Assembly (NCBI GenBank): GCA_945901665.1
Contig: CAMDLJ010000205.1
Location: 1-5,179 of the forward strand
Direction of reading: 5' to 3'
From: Bordetella parapertussis
GTDB taxonomy: Bacteria; Pseudomonadota; Gammaproteobacteria; Burkholderiales; Burkholderiaceae
DNA length: 5,179 nucleotides
Shown: positions 1 through 5,179 of the stretch, one piece after another
How the letters are laid out: each line of letters starts with the position of its first letter
How positions within the stretch are numbered: position 1 is the first letter of the stretch
Position numbers and translations under genes: made by a program
The notes under the pieces: model-generated
The model's input: the letters and a program-made list of their open reading frames with translations, nothing else
What the model was told of the DNA's origin: nothing
Database searches by the model: none

Positions 1-740
1 TTGAAGCCGGGCAAGACCTCGGCAATGGCGGGCACATTGGGCAGGGCTTTGGCGCGCTTGGCGCTGGTCACGCCCAGGGCTTTGAGCTTGCCGCCTTGGG
101 TGAGTTGGATGGAGGCGGTGATGCCACCAAAAATCAGGGGCACATGGCCGGCCATCACATCGTTGACGCCTTGGCCAAAGCCTTTGTAGGGGATGTGCGC
201 AATGTCCAAACCCGCCATGCTCTTGAGCATTTCACCCGACAAATGCTGCTGGCCGCCCGGGCCGCTGGAGGCATAGCTGATTTTGCCAGGCTGCTTTTTG
301 GCCAGGGCGATCAGCTCTTTGACATCGTTGGCCGCAAAGCCAGGGTAGGCCAGCATCACAAATGGGCCAGTGGCCACGTTGGCAATCGGGCTCAGGTCTC
401 TGACCGGGTTGTAGGGGATGTTGGTGTACAGGTTGGGCGCGATGGTGATGGACGCATCGGCCGCAAACAACAAGGTGTAGCCGTCGGGCACAGCCTTGGC
501 GACAAAGTCGGTGCCGATGGTGCCGCTGGCGCCGGTTTTGTTCTCCACCACCACTGACTGCTTCCACAGCGTGCCCAACTCTTGCGCCAGCACCCGGCCA
601 TAAATGTCGGGCGTGCCGCCGGGCGGGAAAGTAACAATGATCTTCACCGGCTTGTTGGGGAAGGGCTGAGCGGCCACGGTTCCCACCCAAGTGAATGCGG
701 CCAAGGTGGCCCACAGCCAGCGTTGCAAAGATGTTTTCAT
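1..740 (-). CDS. Bug/TctC-family periplasmic solute-binding protein, partial (C-terminus beyond left edge)
   Basis: The frame is open from ATG at 740 to the left edge and gives 246 residues; family members are usually about 320-330 residues, so roughly the last quarter is missing. Residues 1-24 form a signal peptide: a short basic start (MKTSLQR), a hydrophobic core, and a likely signal peptidase I site VAA|Q after residue 24. The mature part begins with the family-typical PNKPVKIIVTFPPGG (28-42) followed by D45 and R49, part of the loop that in Bug structures contacts the ligand carboxylate. Other family marks are VENKTGASGTIG (65-76), PDGYTLL (85-91), the PYKG motif (184-187), and GGKLKALGVT (216-225). 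Bug proteins are extracytoplasmic receptors for carboxylates and related small solutes, sometimes working with TctA/TctB membrane subunits; none is visible here, and many Bug genes are orphans. The ligand cannot be read from sequence. It lies 42 bases downstream of the ThDP-enzyme gene, so co-transcription is likely. Family assignment is secure; substrate unknown. Confidence 0.9.
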   Translation of the reverse strand, partial: MKTSLQRWLWATLAAFTWVGTVAAQPFPNKPVKIIVTFPPGGTPDIYGRVLAQELGTLWKQSVVVENKTGASGTIGTDFVAKAVPDGYTLLFAADASITIAPNLYTNIPYNPVRDLSPIANVATGPFVMLAYPGFAANDVKELIALAKKQPGKISYASSGPGGQQHLSGEMLKSMAGLDIAHIPYKGFGQGVNDVMAGHVPLIFGGITASIQLTQGGKLKALGVTSAKRAKALPNVPAIAEVLPGF

Positions 741-747
741 AGGAATG

Positions 748-752
748 CCCTT
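748..752 (-). promoter_or_regulatory. Ribosome binding site of the Bug-family gene
   Basis: The minus strand reads AAGGG here, with 7 bases between it and the ATG at 740-738. This purine run, together with the signal peptide that begins directly at that ATG, supports the chosen start. Confidence 0.6.
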
Positions 753-778
753 GTGAACGTCAAAACCCAAGTGTCGCA

Positions 779-796
779 AATTTCAAATCTGAAATT
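779..796 (-). other. AT-rich inverted repeat over the ThDP-gene stop codon
   Basis: AATTTC and GAAATT (779-784 and 791-796) form a perfect 6-bp inverted repeat around a 6-base loop, spanning the TGA stop at 785-783. The stem is nearly all A-U and is not followed by a T run, so it is unlikely to be an intrinsic terminator. The rest of the 42-base gap up to the Bug start (782-741) holds only the ribosome binding site and no recognisable promoter, which favours read-through from the ThDP gene into the Bug gene. Confidence 0.2.
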
Positions 797-2324
797 CGAT
801 CAAGAATGGCCCGTTGCGGGTGCAGGCAGCGGCAAATGCGTCGGCAAAACCCTCCAGGGTTTGCACCCGCACGGCCTCTACCCCCATGCCGTTGCCCAGT
901 TGCACCCAGTTGAGTTCGGGGCGGGCCAGGTCAAACAGCTCGTTGGACGCGGGGCCGGCTTGGGCCCCCACGGCCAGCAACTCGCCTTGCAAAATTTTGT
1001 ACACGCGGTTGGCAAACACCACATTGACCACGTTGAGCCGCTCGCGCGCTTGGGTCCACAGCGATTGCAAGGCATACATACCCCCGCCATCCGACTGCAA
1101 GCACACGGTTTTGCGCTCGGGGCAGGCCACCGCGGCACCGGTGGCACAGGGAAAGCCATGGCCAATCGCGCCGCCGGTGATTTGCAACCAATCGTTGGGC
1201 GCAGCACCAAAGGTGTGCCCAAACAGGCTGCGCCCAGAGGTGACCGCGTCTTCGACCACGATGGCGTTGTCGGGCAAGAGCGCGGCCAAGCTAACGGCAA
1301 AGGCGTCGGGGTTGAAGGCACCGTGCTGCACCGTGGGGCGCGGCCCGGTGTCGGGCGCGCCCGCCCAAGCCGGTGCGCCCAAAGCGTCGGCCAGCCATTC
1401 GAGCGCGGCCACCGCGTCTTGGTCGGGGCGGGCCAGCACATGCATTTGGGCCTCGGGCGGGGACATCAGGCTGGGCTTGCCGGGGTAGCCAAAAAACGCA
1501 GTGGGGGGTTTGGCGCCCACCAGCACCACATGCTGGTGCCCGGCCAAAGATTTGAGCGCACCTTCTATGGCGTAGGGGATGCGGTCGATGGGCACACGCC
1601 CGCGCCCACGCGGCATGCGCGCCACCTGGGCCGAAGCGCGCAAATGAACGCCCGTGACCCGCGCGATCCGGTGCGCCGCTTGTTGACCAGCCTCGCTCAA
1701 GGCTTGGCCGGAGAGCACCATCACCGTGGGTTCGCGCCGGCGCAGCAATTGCACCAGGTGGGTGAGCACCTCGGGGGCCACCGCGTCGCGCATGGGCACG
1801 GGCAAAGCGGTGGCCACCACGCCACCTGCGCCCCAGGCGGTGTCGGCGGGCAAGATCAAGCTGGCAATGTGGCCCGGTGCGCTGCGCGCGGCTTGCACCG
1901 CTTGCGCGCCGTCGGCACCGACCTGGGCGCTGGATGCGCTGGTGCGCACCCAATGCGAGGTGGCCCGTGCCAGACCTTCGGTGTCGGCGGTGAGGGGTGA
2001 GTCAAACGGGCGGTGGTAAACAGCATGGTCGCCAATCAGGTTGACCATGGGCGTGTTGGCGCGGCGCGCATTGTGGACATTGGCAATGCCGTTGGCAAAC
2101 CCAGGCCCGCAATGGAGCAAGGTGGCGGCGGGCTTGCCAGCCATGCGGCCGTAGCCATCGGCACATCCGGTGACCACGGTTTCGGCCAGGCCCAACACGC
2201 AGCGCATGCCCGCCACTTTGTCCAGGGCGGCCACAAAATGCATCTCGGATGTGCCCGGGTTGGCAAAACAGGTGTCCACCCCACTGGCCAGCAGGCTGCG
2301 CACCAAACTCTCAGCACCGTTCAT
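783..2324 (-). CDS. ThDP-dependent enzyme, acetolactate synthase large subunit-like / benzoylformate decarboxylase-like
   Basis: A complete 513-residue protein with the three-domain plan of the ThDP-dependent decarboxylase/synthase superfamily. The N-terminal pyrimidine-binding domain (about 1-165) has NPGTSE (22-27) and the cofactor-activating glutamate E48 in GLAETVV. The middle domain (about 180-320) carries GAKPPTAFFGYPGKPS (270-285). The C-terminal pyrophosphate-binding domain has D412 and N439, spaced 27 residues apart like the Mg-binding Asp and Asn of the GDG...NN motif, although the motif here reads SDG...AN. Such proteins are commonly annotated as acetolactate synthase, but that label is doubtful: it is shorter than true AHAS catalytic subunits (about 560-590), no ilvN-type regulatory subunit is adjacent, and H71 in LLHCGPG matches by eye the active-site His70 of benzoylformate decarboxylase. 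A decarboxylase or carboligase acting on a 2-oxo acid is a reasonable guess; the substrate is unknown. No signal peptide, so cytoplasmic. It follows holA by 63 bases and precedes a Bug receptor gene. Family certain, reaction uncertain. Confidence 0.88.
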   Translation of the reverse strand: MNGAESLVRSLLASGVDTCFANPGTSEMHFVAALDKVAGMRCVLGLAETVVTGCADGYGRMAGKPAATLLHCGPGFANGIANVHNARRANTPMVNLIGDHAVYHRPFDSPLTADTEGLARATSHWVRTSASSAQVGADGAQAVQAARSAPGHIASLILPADTAWGAGGVVATALPVPMRDAVAPEVLTHLVQLLRRREPTVMVLSGQALSEAGQQAAHRIARVTGVHLRASAQVARMPRGRGRVPIDRIPYAIEGALKSLAGHQHVVLVGAKPPTAFFGYPGKPSLMSPPEAQMHVLARPDQDAVAALEWLADALGAPAWAGAPDTGPRPTVQHGAFNPDAFAVSLAALLPDNAIVVEDAVTSGRSLFGHTFGAAPNDWLQITGGAIGHGFPCATGAAVACPERKTVCLQSDGGGMYALQSLWTQARERLNVVNVVFANRVYKILQGELLAVGAQAGPASNELFDLARPELNWVQLGNGMGVEAVRVQTLEGFADAFAAACTRNGPFLIEFQI

Positions 2325-2328
2325 GGTG

Positions 2329-2334
2329 TCCTTT
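2329..2334 (-). promoter_or_regulatory. Ribosome binding site of the ThDP-enzyme gene
   Basis: The minus strand reads AAAGGA, 4 bases before the ATG at 2324-2322. The spacing is on the short side, but this is the only purine-rich stretch next to the start. It supports that ATG, which also places the N-terminus where the family normally begins (a short lead into the first helix). Confidence 0.55.
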
Positions 2335-2340
2335 CAATCG

Positions 2341-2376
2341 GCAGAAAATCTGCTTGGTTCAGTGTATCGCCCAAGC
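2341..2376 (-). other. Small inverted repeats in the holA / ThDP-gene gap
   Basis: The 63-base gap holds two short inverted repeats. On the minus strand the first is GCTTGG / CCAAGC (2376-2371 with 2357-2352), a 6-bp stem around a 13-base loop, followed by AGATTTTC. The second is GCAGA / TCTGC (2341-2345 with 2349-2353), a 5-bp stem around a 3-base loop; it shares bases 2352-2353 with the first, so both cannot form fully at once. The first resembles a weak intrinsic terminator because of the following TTTT, but the stem is short and the T run brief. It may mark a partial transcription boundary between the housekeeping operon and the ThDP/Bug pair, or be chance. No clear -35/-10 promoter pair was recognised in this gap. 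Confidence 0.25.
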
Positions 2377-2387
2377 GCATCGCCGCC

Positions 2388-3440
2388 TCAACGTGGGCGA
2401 CACTGGCGGGTGAGCATCATGGCCAAGCGCTGCAAGGCCTGCCAGGGTTCGTGCGGCCAAGCGGGTGGGCGCAGGCCTTTGACAATGCCGTCCACTTGGT
2501 GCGCAGCCCACAACAAACGGTTCACGGTGGTGGCGCTCAGGCCCGGCACGATGCGCTCGAACAAGCGCTCTTTCACGCCCCAAATGCGCTGCTCGCGCAT
2601 CACCATGGGCAACGGGCGCCCGGCCAGCACCGCGTCTTTGACGCGCTTGAGGTTGCGGATGTCTTCGGCCAGGGTGTGGTGCACCAGCACGGCGGCCACG
2701 CCCTCGGCTTGCAATCCCTCGAGCATGCGCTGCACGCGTGCGGTTTGGCCGGCCAAAGCCGCCTCGGTGAGCTTGAACACATTGAAACGCGCCACATCCA
2801 GCACCGCGCTTTCGACCTGCTCTAGGGTCAATTCGCCCTCGGGGTAGAGCAAGGCCAGTTTTTGGATTTCTTGGTGTGCGGCCAACAAATTGCCCTCGAC
2901 CTTGTCGGCAAAAAAATGCAAGCAACGCTGGCCGGCTTCGCCCGCTTCCACGCGCTGGCCTTGGACGGCCAAGCGCTGGGCAATCCAGGCGGGCAAAGCG
3001 GCGCGCTCCACCGTCTCCAATGCAATGCCCACACCCGCAGCTTCCAAGGCCTCAAACCAGGCGCTGCTTTTGGTCGCCTTGTCCAAGCGGGGCAGGCTGA
3101 CCAGGGTAAGCACATCGGAGCTGTCGGCGGCACGCTCGGCCAGTTGCTGCAAAGCGGCGCTGCCCTCTTTGCCGGGCTTGCCCGAGGGAATGCGCACCTC
3201 GACCAATTGGCGGTCACCAAACAAGCCCATCGATGCCCCGCTGGCGAGCACCTCGGCCCAATCAAAATGCGCGCCCGCAACGGTGAACACCGTGCGCTCG
3301 GTGAAGCCTTGGCCACGGGCACTGGCGCGAATGGCGTCGGCCGCCTCTTGCACCAACAAGGGCTCGTCGCCATGCAGCACGTACAGGCTGCGCAAACCTT
3401 TGTCCAAATGGGCACCGAGTTGGGTCGCAGACACTTGCAT
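2388..3440 (-). CDS. holA: DNA polymerase III subunit delta
   Basis: A complete 350-residue protein, close to the usual length of HolA (E. coli 343). Delta is the clamp-opening subunit of the gamma/tau complex that loads the beta sliding clamp onto primed DNA at the replication fork. Family marks in order: GLRSLYVLHGDEPLLVQEA (15-33), the start of the AAA+-like domain I, which lacks a functional Walker A motif as expected for delta; SMGLFGDRQLVEVR (70-83), corresponding to the E. coli segment with SLFASRQ that carries the beta-clamp-binding element; SSDVLTLVSLPRLDKATKSSAWF (107-129); the EGNLLAAHQEIQKLALLYP segment (182-200) of the middle domain; and a helical C-terminal collar domain (about 210-345) with PWQALQRLA near its end. 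It starts 9 bases after the lptE stop without a strong Shine-Dalgarno sequence, suggesting translational coupling. The leuS-lptE-holA order is the standard context, which supports the call. Nothing looks broken. Confidence 0.96.
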   Translation of the reverse strand: MQVSATQLGAHLDKGLRSLYVLHGDEPLLVQEAADAIRASARGQGFTERTVFTVAGAHFDWAEVLASGASMGLFGDRQLVEVRIPSGKPGKEGSAALQQLAERAADSSDVLTLVSLPRLDKATKSSAWFEALEAAGVGIALETVERAALPAWIAQRLAVQGQRVEAGEAGQRCLHFFADKVEGNLLAAHQEIQKLALLYPEGELTLEQVESAVLDVARFNVFKLTEAALAGQTARVQRMLEGLQAEGVAAVLVHHTLAEDIRNLKRVKDAVLAGRPLPMVMREQRIWGVKERLFERIVPGLSATTVNRLLWAAHQVDGIVKGLRPPAWPHEPWQALQRLAMMLTRQCRPR

Positions 3441-3449
3441 GGGCGTTGC

Positions 3450-3968
3450 TCAGAGGCTGGTCAACGCGGCCATGCGGCGCACAATTTGACCCACCAAATC
3501 ATTGCCCATGTTGCGGTAGAGCATTTGCTCCTCTTGGTCTTTGGACAAGGCCAGGGTTTCGTTGTAGCTGATGTCGGTGGTGGCCACCAGCAAGGTGTCG
3601 GGGATCAGCTCTTTGCCCTCGCGGGTGCGCAAGCGAAAGCGCAAGTTCGTGCGCAACAAAAACTCGCGCACCGAGCCCGACGAGGTGCGCCCGGCCACCA
3701 CCCTCTCGCGCTGCTCTTGCAGCAACTCAAAGATGACGTCAGCGCGCTCGACCTGGCGCTGATCGATGATGACCTCCACCCCGCCCGTTCCCGCCACCTG
3801 GCGCGACAGCTCAATGAGCAGGGGTGAAGCCGCAATCGGGCCGGTGTACATCGACTTGAATGGAAACTTTTGCGAAGACCTCAGCGCAAAACCACACGAG
3901 GTCAAAGCCACCGCTGACAGCGGCCCCAAGGCAATGCGCAACAAGCCTCGGCGCTGGGTGTTGTGCAT
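3450..3968 (-). CDS. lptE: LPS-assembly outer-membrane lipoprotein LptE
   Basis: A 172-residue lipoprotein. LptE sits in the outer membrane, plugs the LptD barrel and helps deliver lipopolysaccharide to the cell surface. The N-terminus has basic residues (QRRGLLR, 5-11), a hydrophobic stretch (12-23) and a lipobox LTSC with C25 as the lipidated residue, followed by GFALR, the motif that starts mature LptE proteins. FPFKSMYTG (35-43) and the alternating beta/alpha pattern, including VEVIIDQRQVERADVIFEL (64-82) and TDISYNETLALSKDQEEQMLYRNM (131-154), fit the family. Length is slightly under that of E. coli LptE (193). The ATG at 3968-3966 overlaps the leuS stop TGA by one base (TGATG); an in-frame GTG at 3971-3969 is an alternative start with a four-base overlap. 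No strong Shine-Dalgarno is seen, so translation is probably coupled to leuS. The twin-arginine-like signal peptide is discussed as a finding. Confidence 0.93.
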   Translation of the reverse strand: MHNTQRRGLLRIALGPLSAVALTSCGFALRSSQKFPFKSMYTGPIAASPLLIELSRQVAGTGGVEVIIDQRQVERADVIFELLQEQRERVVAGRTSSGSVREFLLRTNLRFRLRTREGKELIPDTLLVATTDISYNETLALSKDQEEQMLYRNMGNDLVGQIVRRMAALTSL

Positions 3969-5179
3969 CACAGAACCACGTTGACCAATCGGCCCGGCAC
4001 CACGATCACTTTTTTGGGTACCGCACCTTGGGCTTGTTTTTGGAAAGCTTCGTTGGCCAAGGCCGCTTTTTCGATGTCTTCTTTGCTGGCCGTGGCGGGC
4101 ACTGAAATGGACCCGCGCAGCTTGCCGTTGACTTGCAACATCAACTCAATTTCATCGCGCAGCAAGGCGCTCTCGTCCACGCTGGGCCAGGCCGCGTCAA
4201 GCACGTCGCCCGTGCGGGCGGCGAAGCCGAGCTGCGACCACAAATGGGCGCTGATGTGGGGGCAAGCGGGATACAGCATGCGCAGCAACACCGACGTGCC
4301 TTCGCACAGCACCGCTTGGTCACCTGGGCTGCCATCGCTTTTAAAGTCTTCCAAAGCGTTGAGCAACTTCATGCAGCCAGACACCACAGTGTTGTATTGC
4401 ATGCGCTCGTAGTCATAGCTGACTTGCTTGAGCGTCAGATGCACATCGCGGCGCAGATCAGCGCCTTGTTTACGTACAGTGGCTTGGCTCAAGTTGCCTT
4501 TGGTCGCGGCCTTGAGGCTGGCTTCGTACTTGAACGCGAAGTTCCAGACGCGGCGCAAAAACCGAAAGCTGCCCTCCACCGCCGAATCGTTCCACTCCAA
4601 GGTGGCCTCGGGTGGTGCGGTGAACATGGTGTACAGGCGTGCGGTGTCGGCACCGTATTTTTCGATCAAGTCTTGCGGGTCCACGCCGTTGTTCTTGGAC
4701 TTTGACAAGGTGCCCACGCCCACGTAGTCGATGGGTGTGCCCACGGGCAATTTGCCGTCGCCGCTGTCGGCGGGGGTTTTCAGTTTGGCGCCCACCACTT
4801 TGCCGGTGTCGTCGAGCATATGCTCCACGTCATGCGGCCAGAAATAATCTTTGCCGCCCTTGGCGGTGCGGCGCGAATAAATGTGGTTGAGCACCATGCC
4901 CTGCGTCAAAAGCTTGGTGAACGGCTCATCGACCTTCACCAGCCCCAAGTCGCGCATGACCTTGGTCCAAAACCGCGCATACAGCAGGTGCAGGATGGCG
5001 TGCTCGATGCCGCCGATGTACTGGTCCATGCCACTGCCACCCGTGGCGTGCTGGGCGTCGCGCATCCAATACTGGGTGCCCTCGGCCACCATGGCGTCGG
5101 TGTTGGTGGGGTCGCAGTAGCGCATGAAGTACCACGACGAATCCACAAAGGTGTCCATGGTGTCGGTCTCGCGCCGCGC
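3968..5179 (-). CDS. leuS: Leucine--tRNA ligase, C-terminal part (N-terminus beyond right edge)
   Basis: The frame runs open from the right edge to TGA at 3970-3968 and gives 403 residues, a little under half of a class Ia LeuRS (about 860-880). The enzyme charges tRNA-Leu with leucine in the cytoplasm. Visible: the catalytic-core segment RETDTMDTFVDSSWY (3-17) and QYIGGIEHAILHLLY (53-67), which follow the editing domain in the full protein; the KMSKS-loop equivalent TLSKSKNNGVDP (157-168); GADTARLYTMF (176-186) and the stem-contact fold after it; the helical anticodon-binding domain (about 200-335, with YPACPHISAHLW at 303-314); and the C-terminal domain from LQVNGKLRGSI (348-358) to VIVVPGRLVNVVL (391-403), which in LeuRS contacts the tRNA elbow. 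The HIGH motif and CP1 editing domain lie outside the window. The KMSKS motif departs from consensus at its first two positions but keeps the second lysine. First gene of the visible operon, overlapping lptE. Confidence 0.98.
   Translation of the reverse strand, partial: ARRETDTMDTFVDSSWYFMRYCDPTNTDAMVAEGTQYWMRDAQHATGGSGMDQYIGGIEHAILHLLYARFWTKVMRDLGLVKVDEPFTKLLTQGMVLNHIYSRRTAKGGKDYFWPHDVEHMLDDTGKVVGAKLKTPADSGDGKLPVGTPIDYVGVGTLSKSKNNGVDPQDLIEKYGADTARLYTMFTAPPEATLEWNDSAVEGSFRFLRRVWNFAFKYEASLKAATKGNLSQATVRKQGADLRRDVHLTLKQVSYDYERMQYNTVVSGCMKLLNALEDFKSDGSPGDQAVLCEGTSVLLRMLYPACPHISAHLWSQLGFAARTGDVLDAAWPSVDESALLRDEIELMLQVNGKLRGSISVPATASKEDIEKAALANEAFQKQAQGAVPKKVIVVPGRLVNVVL

Noticed and set aside
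232..714. A 160-codon minus-strand open frame overlapping the Bug-family gene in another frame.
   Set aside because: The frame starting at 740 encodes a clear signal peptide and Bug family motifs throughout; the alternative frame is rich in R, H, G and Q and shows no motif.
582..2000. A long open frame (472 codons) on the plus strand, antisense to the ThDP-enzyme gene.
   Set aside because: Its translation is rich in G, A, H, Q and R with no recognisable motif or domain, and it lies opposite a gene with clear family signatures. Long antisense open frames are expected in GC-rich DNA with strong codon bias.
2341..2376. A definite intrinsic terminator for holA.
   Set aside because: The stem is only 6 bp with a 13-base loop and four Ts, so it is listed only as weak inverted repeats and not as a terminator.
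2325..2390. A sigma-70 promoter for the ThDP gene, for example TTGGGC with a 17-base spacer to AGATTT, or TACACT as a -10.
   Set aside because: Neither candidate matches both boxes well; the match is no better than expected by chance.
2013..2825. A 270-codon plus-strand open frame across the ThDP-gene start, the gap and the holA end.
   Set aside because: Histidine- and glycine-rich shadow translation, no ribosome binding site of note and no motif; it would require reading through the opposite strand of two real genes.
2862..3827. A 321-codon plus-strand open frame opposite holA and lptE.
   Set aside because: It spans the junction of two well-supported genes and its product has no recognisable family features; it is a codon-bias shadow.
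1..5179. Mobile element, CRISPR array, tRNA or phage attachment site.
   Set aside because: No transposase, integrase, terminal inverted repeats, regularly spaced repeats or tRNA-like cloverleaf were recognised on either strand.

Overview
The window is compact, GC-rich chromosomal DNA with every recognisable gene on the minus strand, so transcription runs from the right edge to the left edge. By family resemblance and the leuS-lptE-holA order, the source looks like a betaproteobacterium, most likely of the order Burkholderiales and plausibly the family Comamonadaceae. This taxonomic call is an inference from protein style; there is no rRNA gene or other phylogenetic marker in the window.

Layout in the direction of transcription. 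(1) 5179-3968 holds the C-terminal 403 residues of leucyl-tRNA synthetase (leuS); its N-terminal part lies beyond the right edge. (2) 3968-3450 is lptE, the outer-membrane lipoprotein of the LPS transport machine, which overlaps the leuS stop codon. (3) 3440-2388 is holA, the delta subunit of the DNA polymerase III clamp loader, 9 bases after lptE. These three form a tightly packed housekeeping operon of a kind widely conserved in beta- and gammaproteobacteria. (4) After a 63-base gap, 2324-783 encodes a thiamine-diphosphate (ThDP) enzyme of the acetolactate synthase / benzoylformate decarboxylase superfamily. (5) After a further 42-base gap, 740-1 encodes the first 246 residues of a secreted solute-binding protein of the Bug/TctC family, cut by the left edge.

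The first three genes serve translation, envelope assembly and replication and are linked by conserved synteny rather than by a shared pathway. The last two look like an accessory metabolic pair: a periplasmic binding protein for a small carboxylate-type solute beside a cytoplasmic enzyme that could act on a 2-oxo acid. That pairing is the least understood part of the window. No RNA genes, mobile elements, CRISPR arrays or long repeats were seen, and no intergenic stretch exceeds 63 bases. I did not find convincing evidence of a wholly new system. The best leads are the uncertain chemistry of the ThDP enzyme, its pairing with the binding protein, the altered KMSKS loop of LeuS, and the twin-arginine-like signal peptide of LptE.
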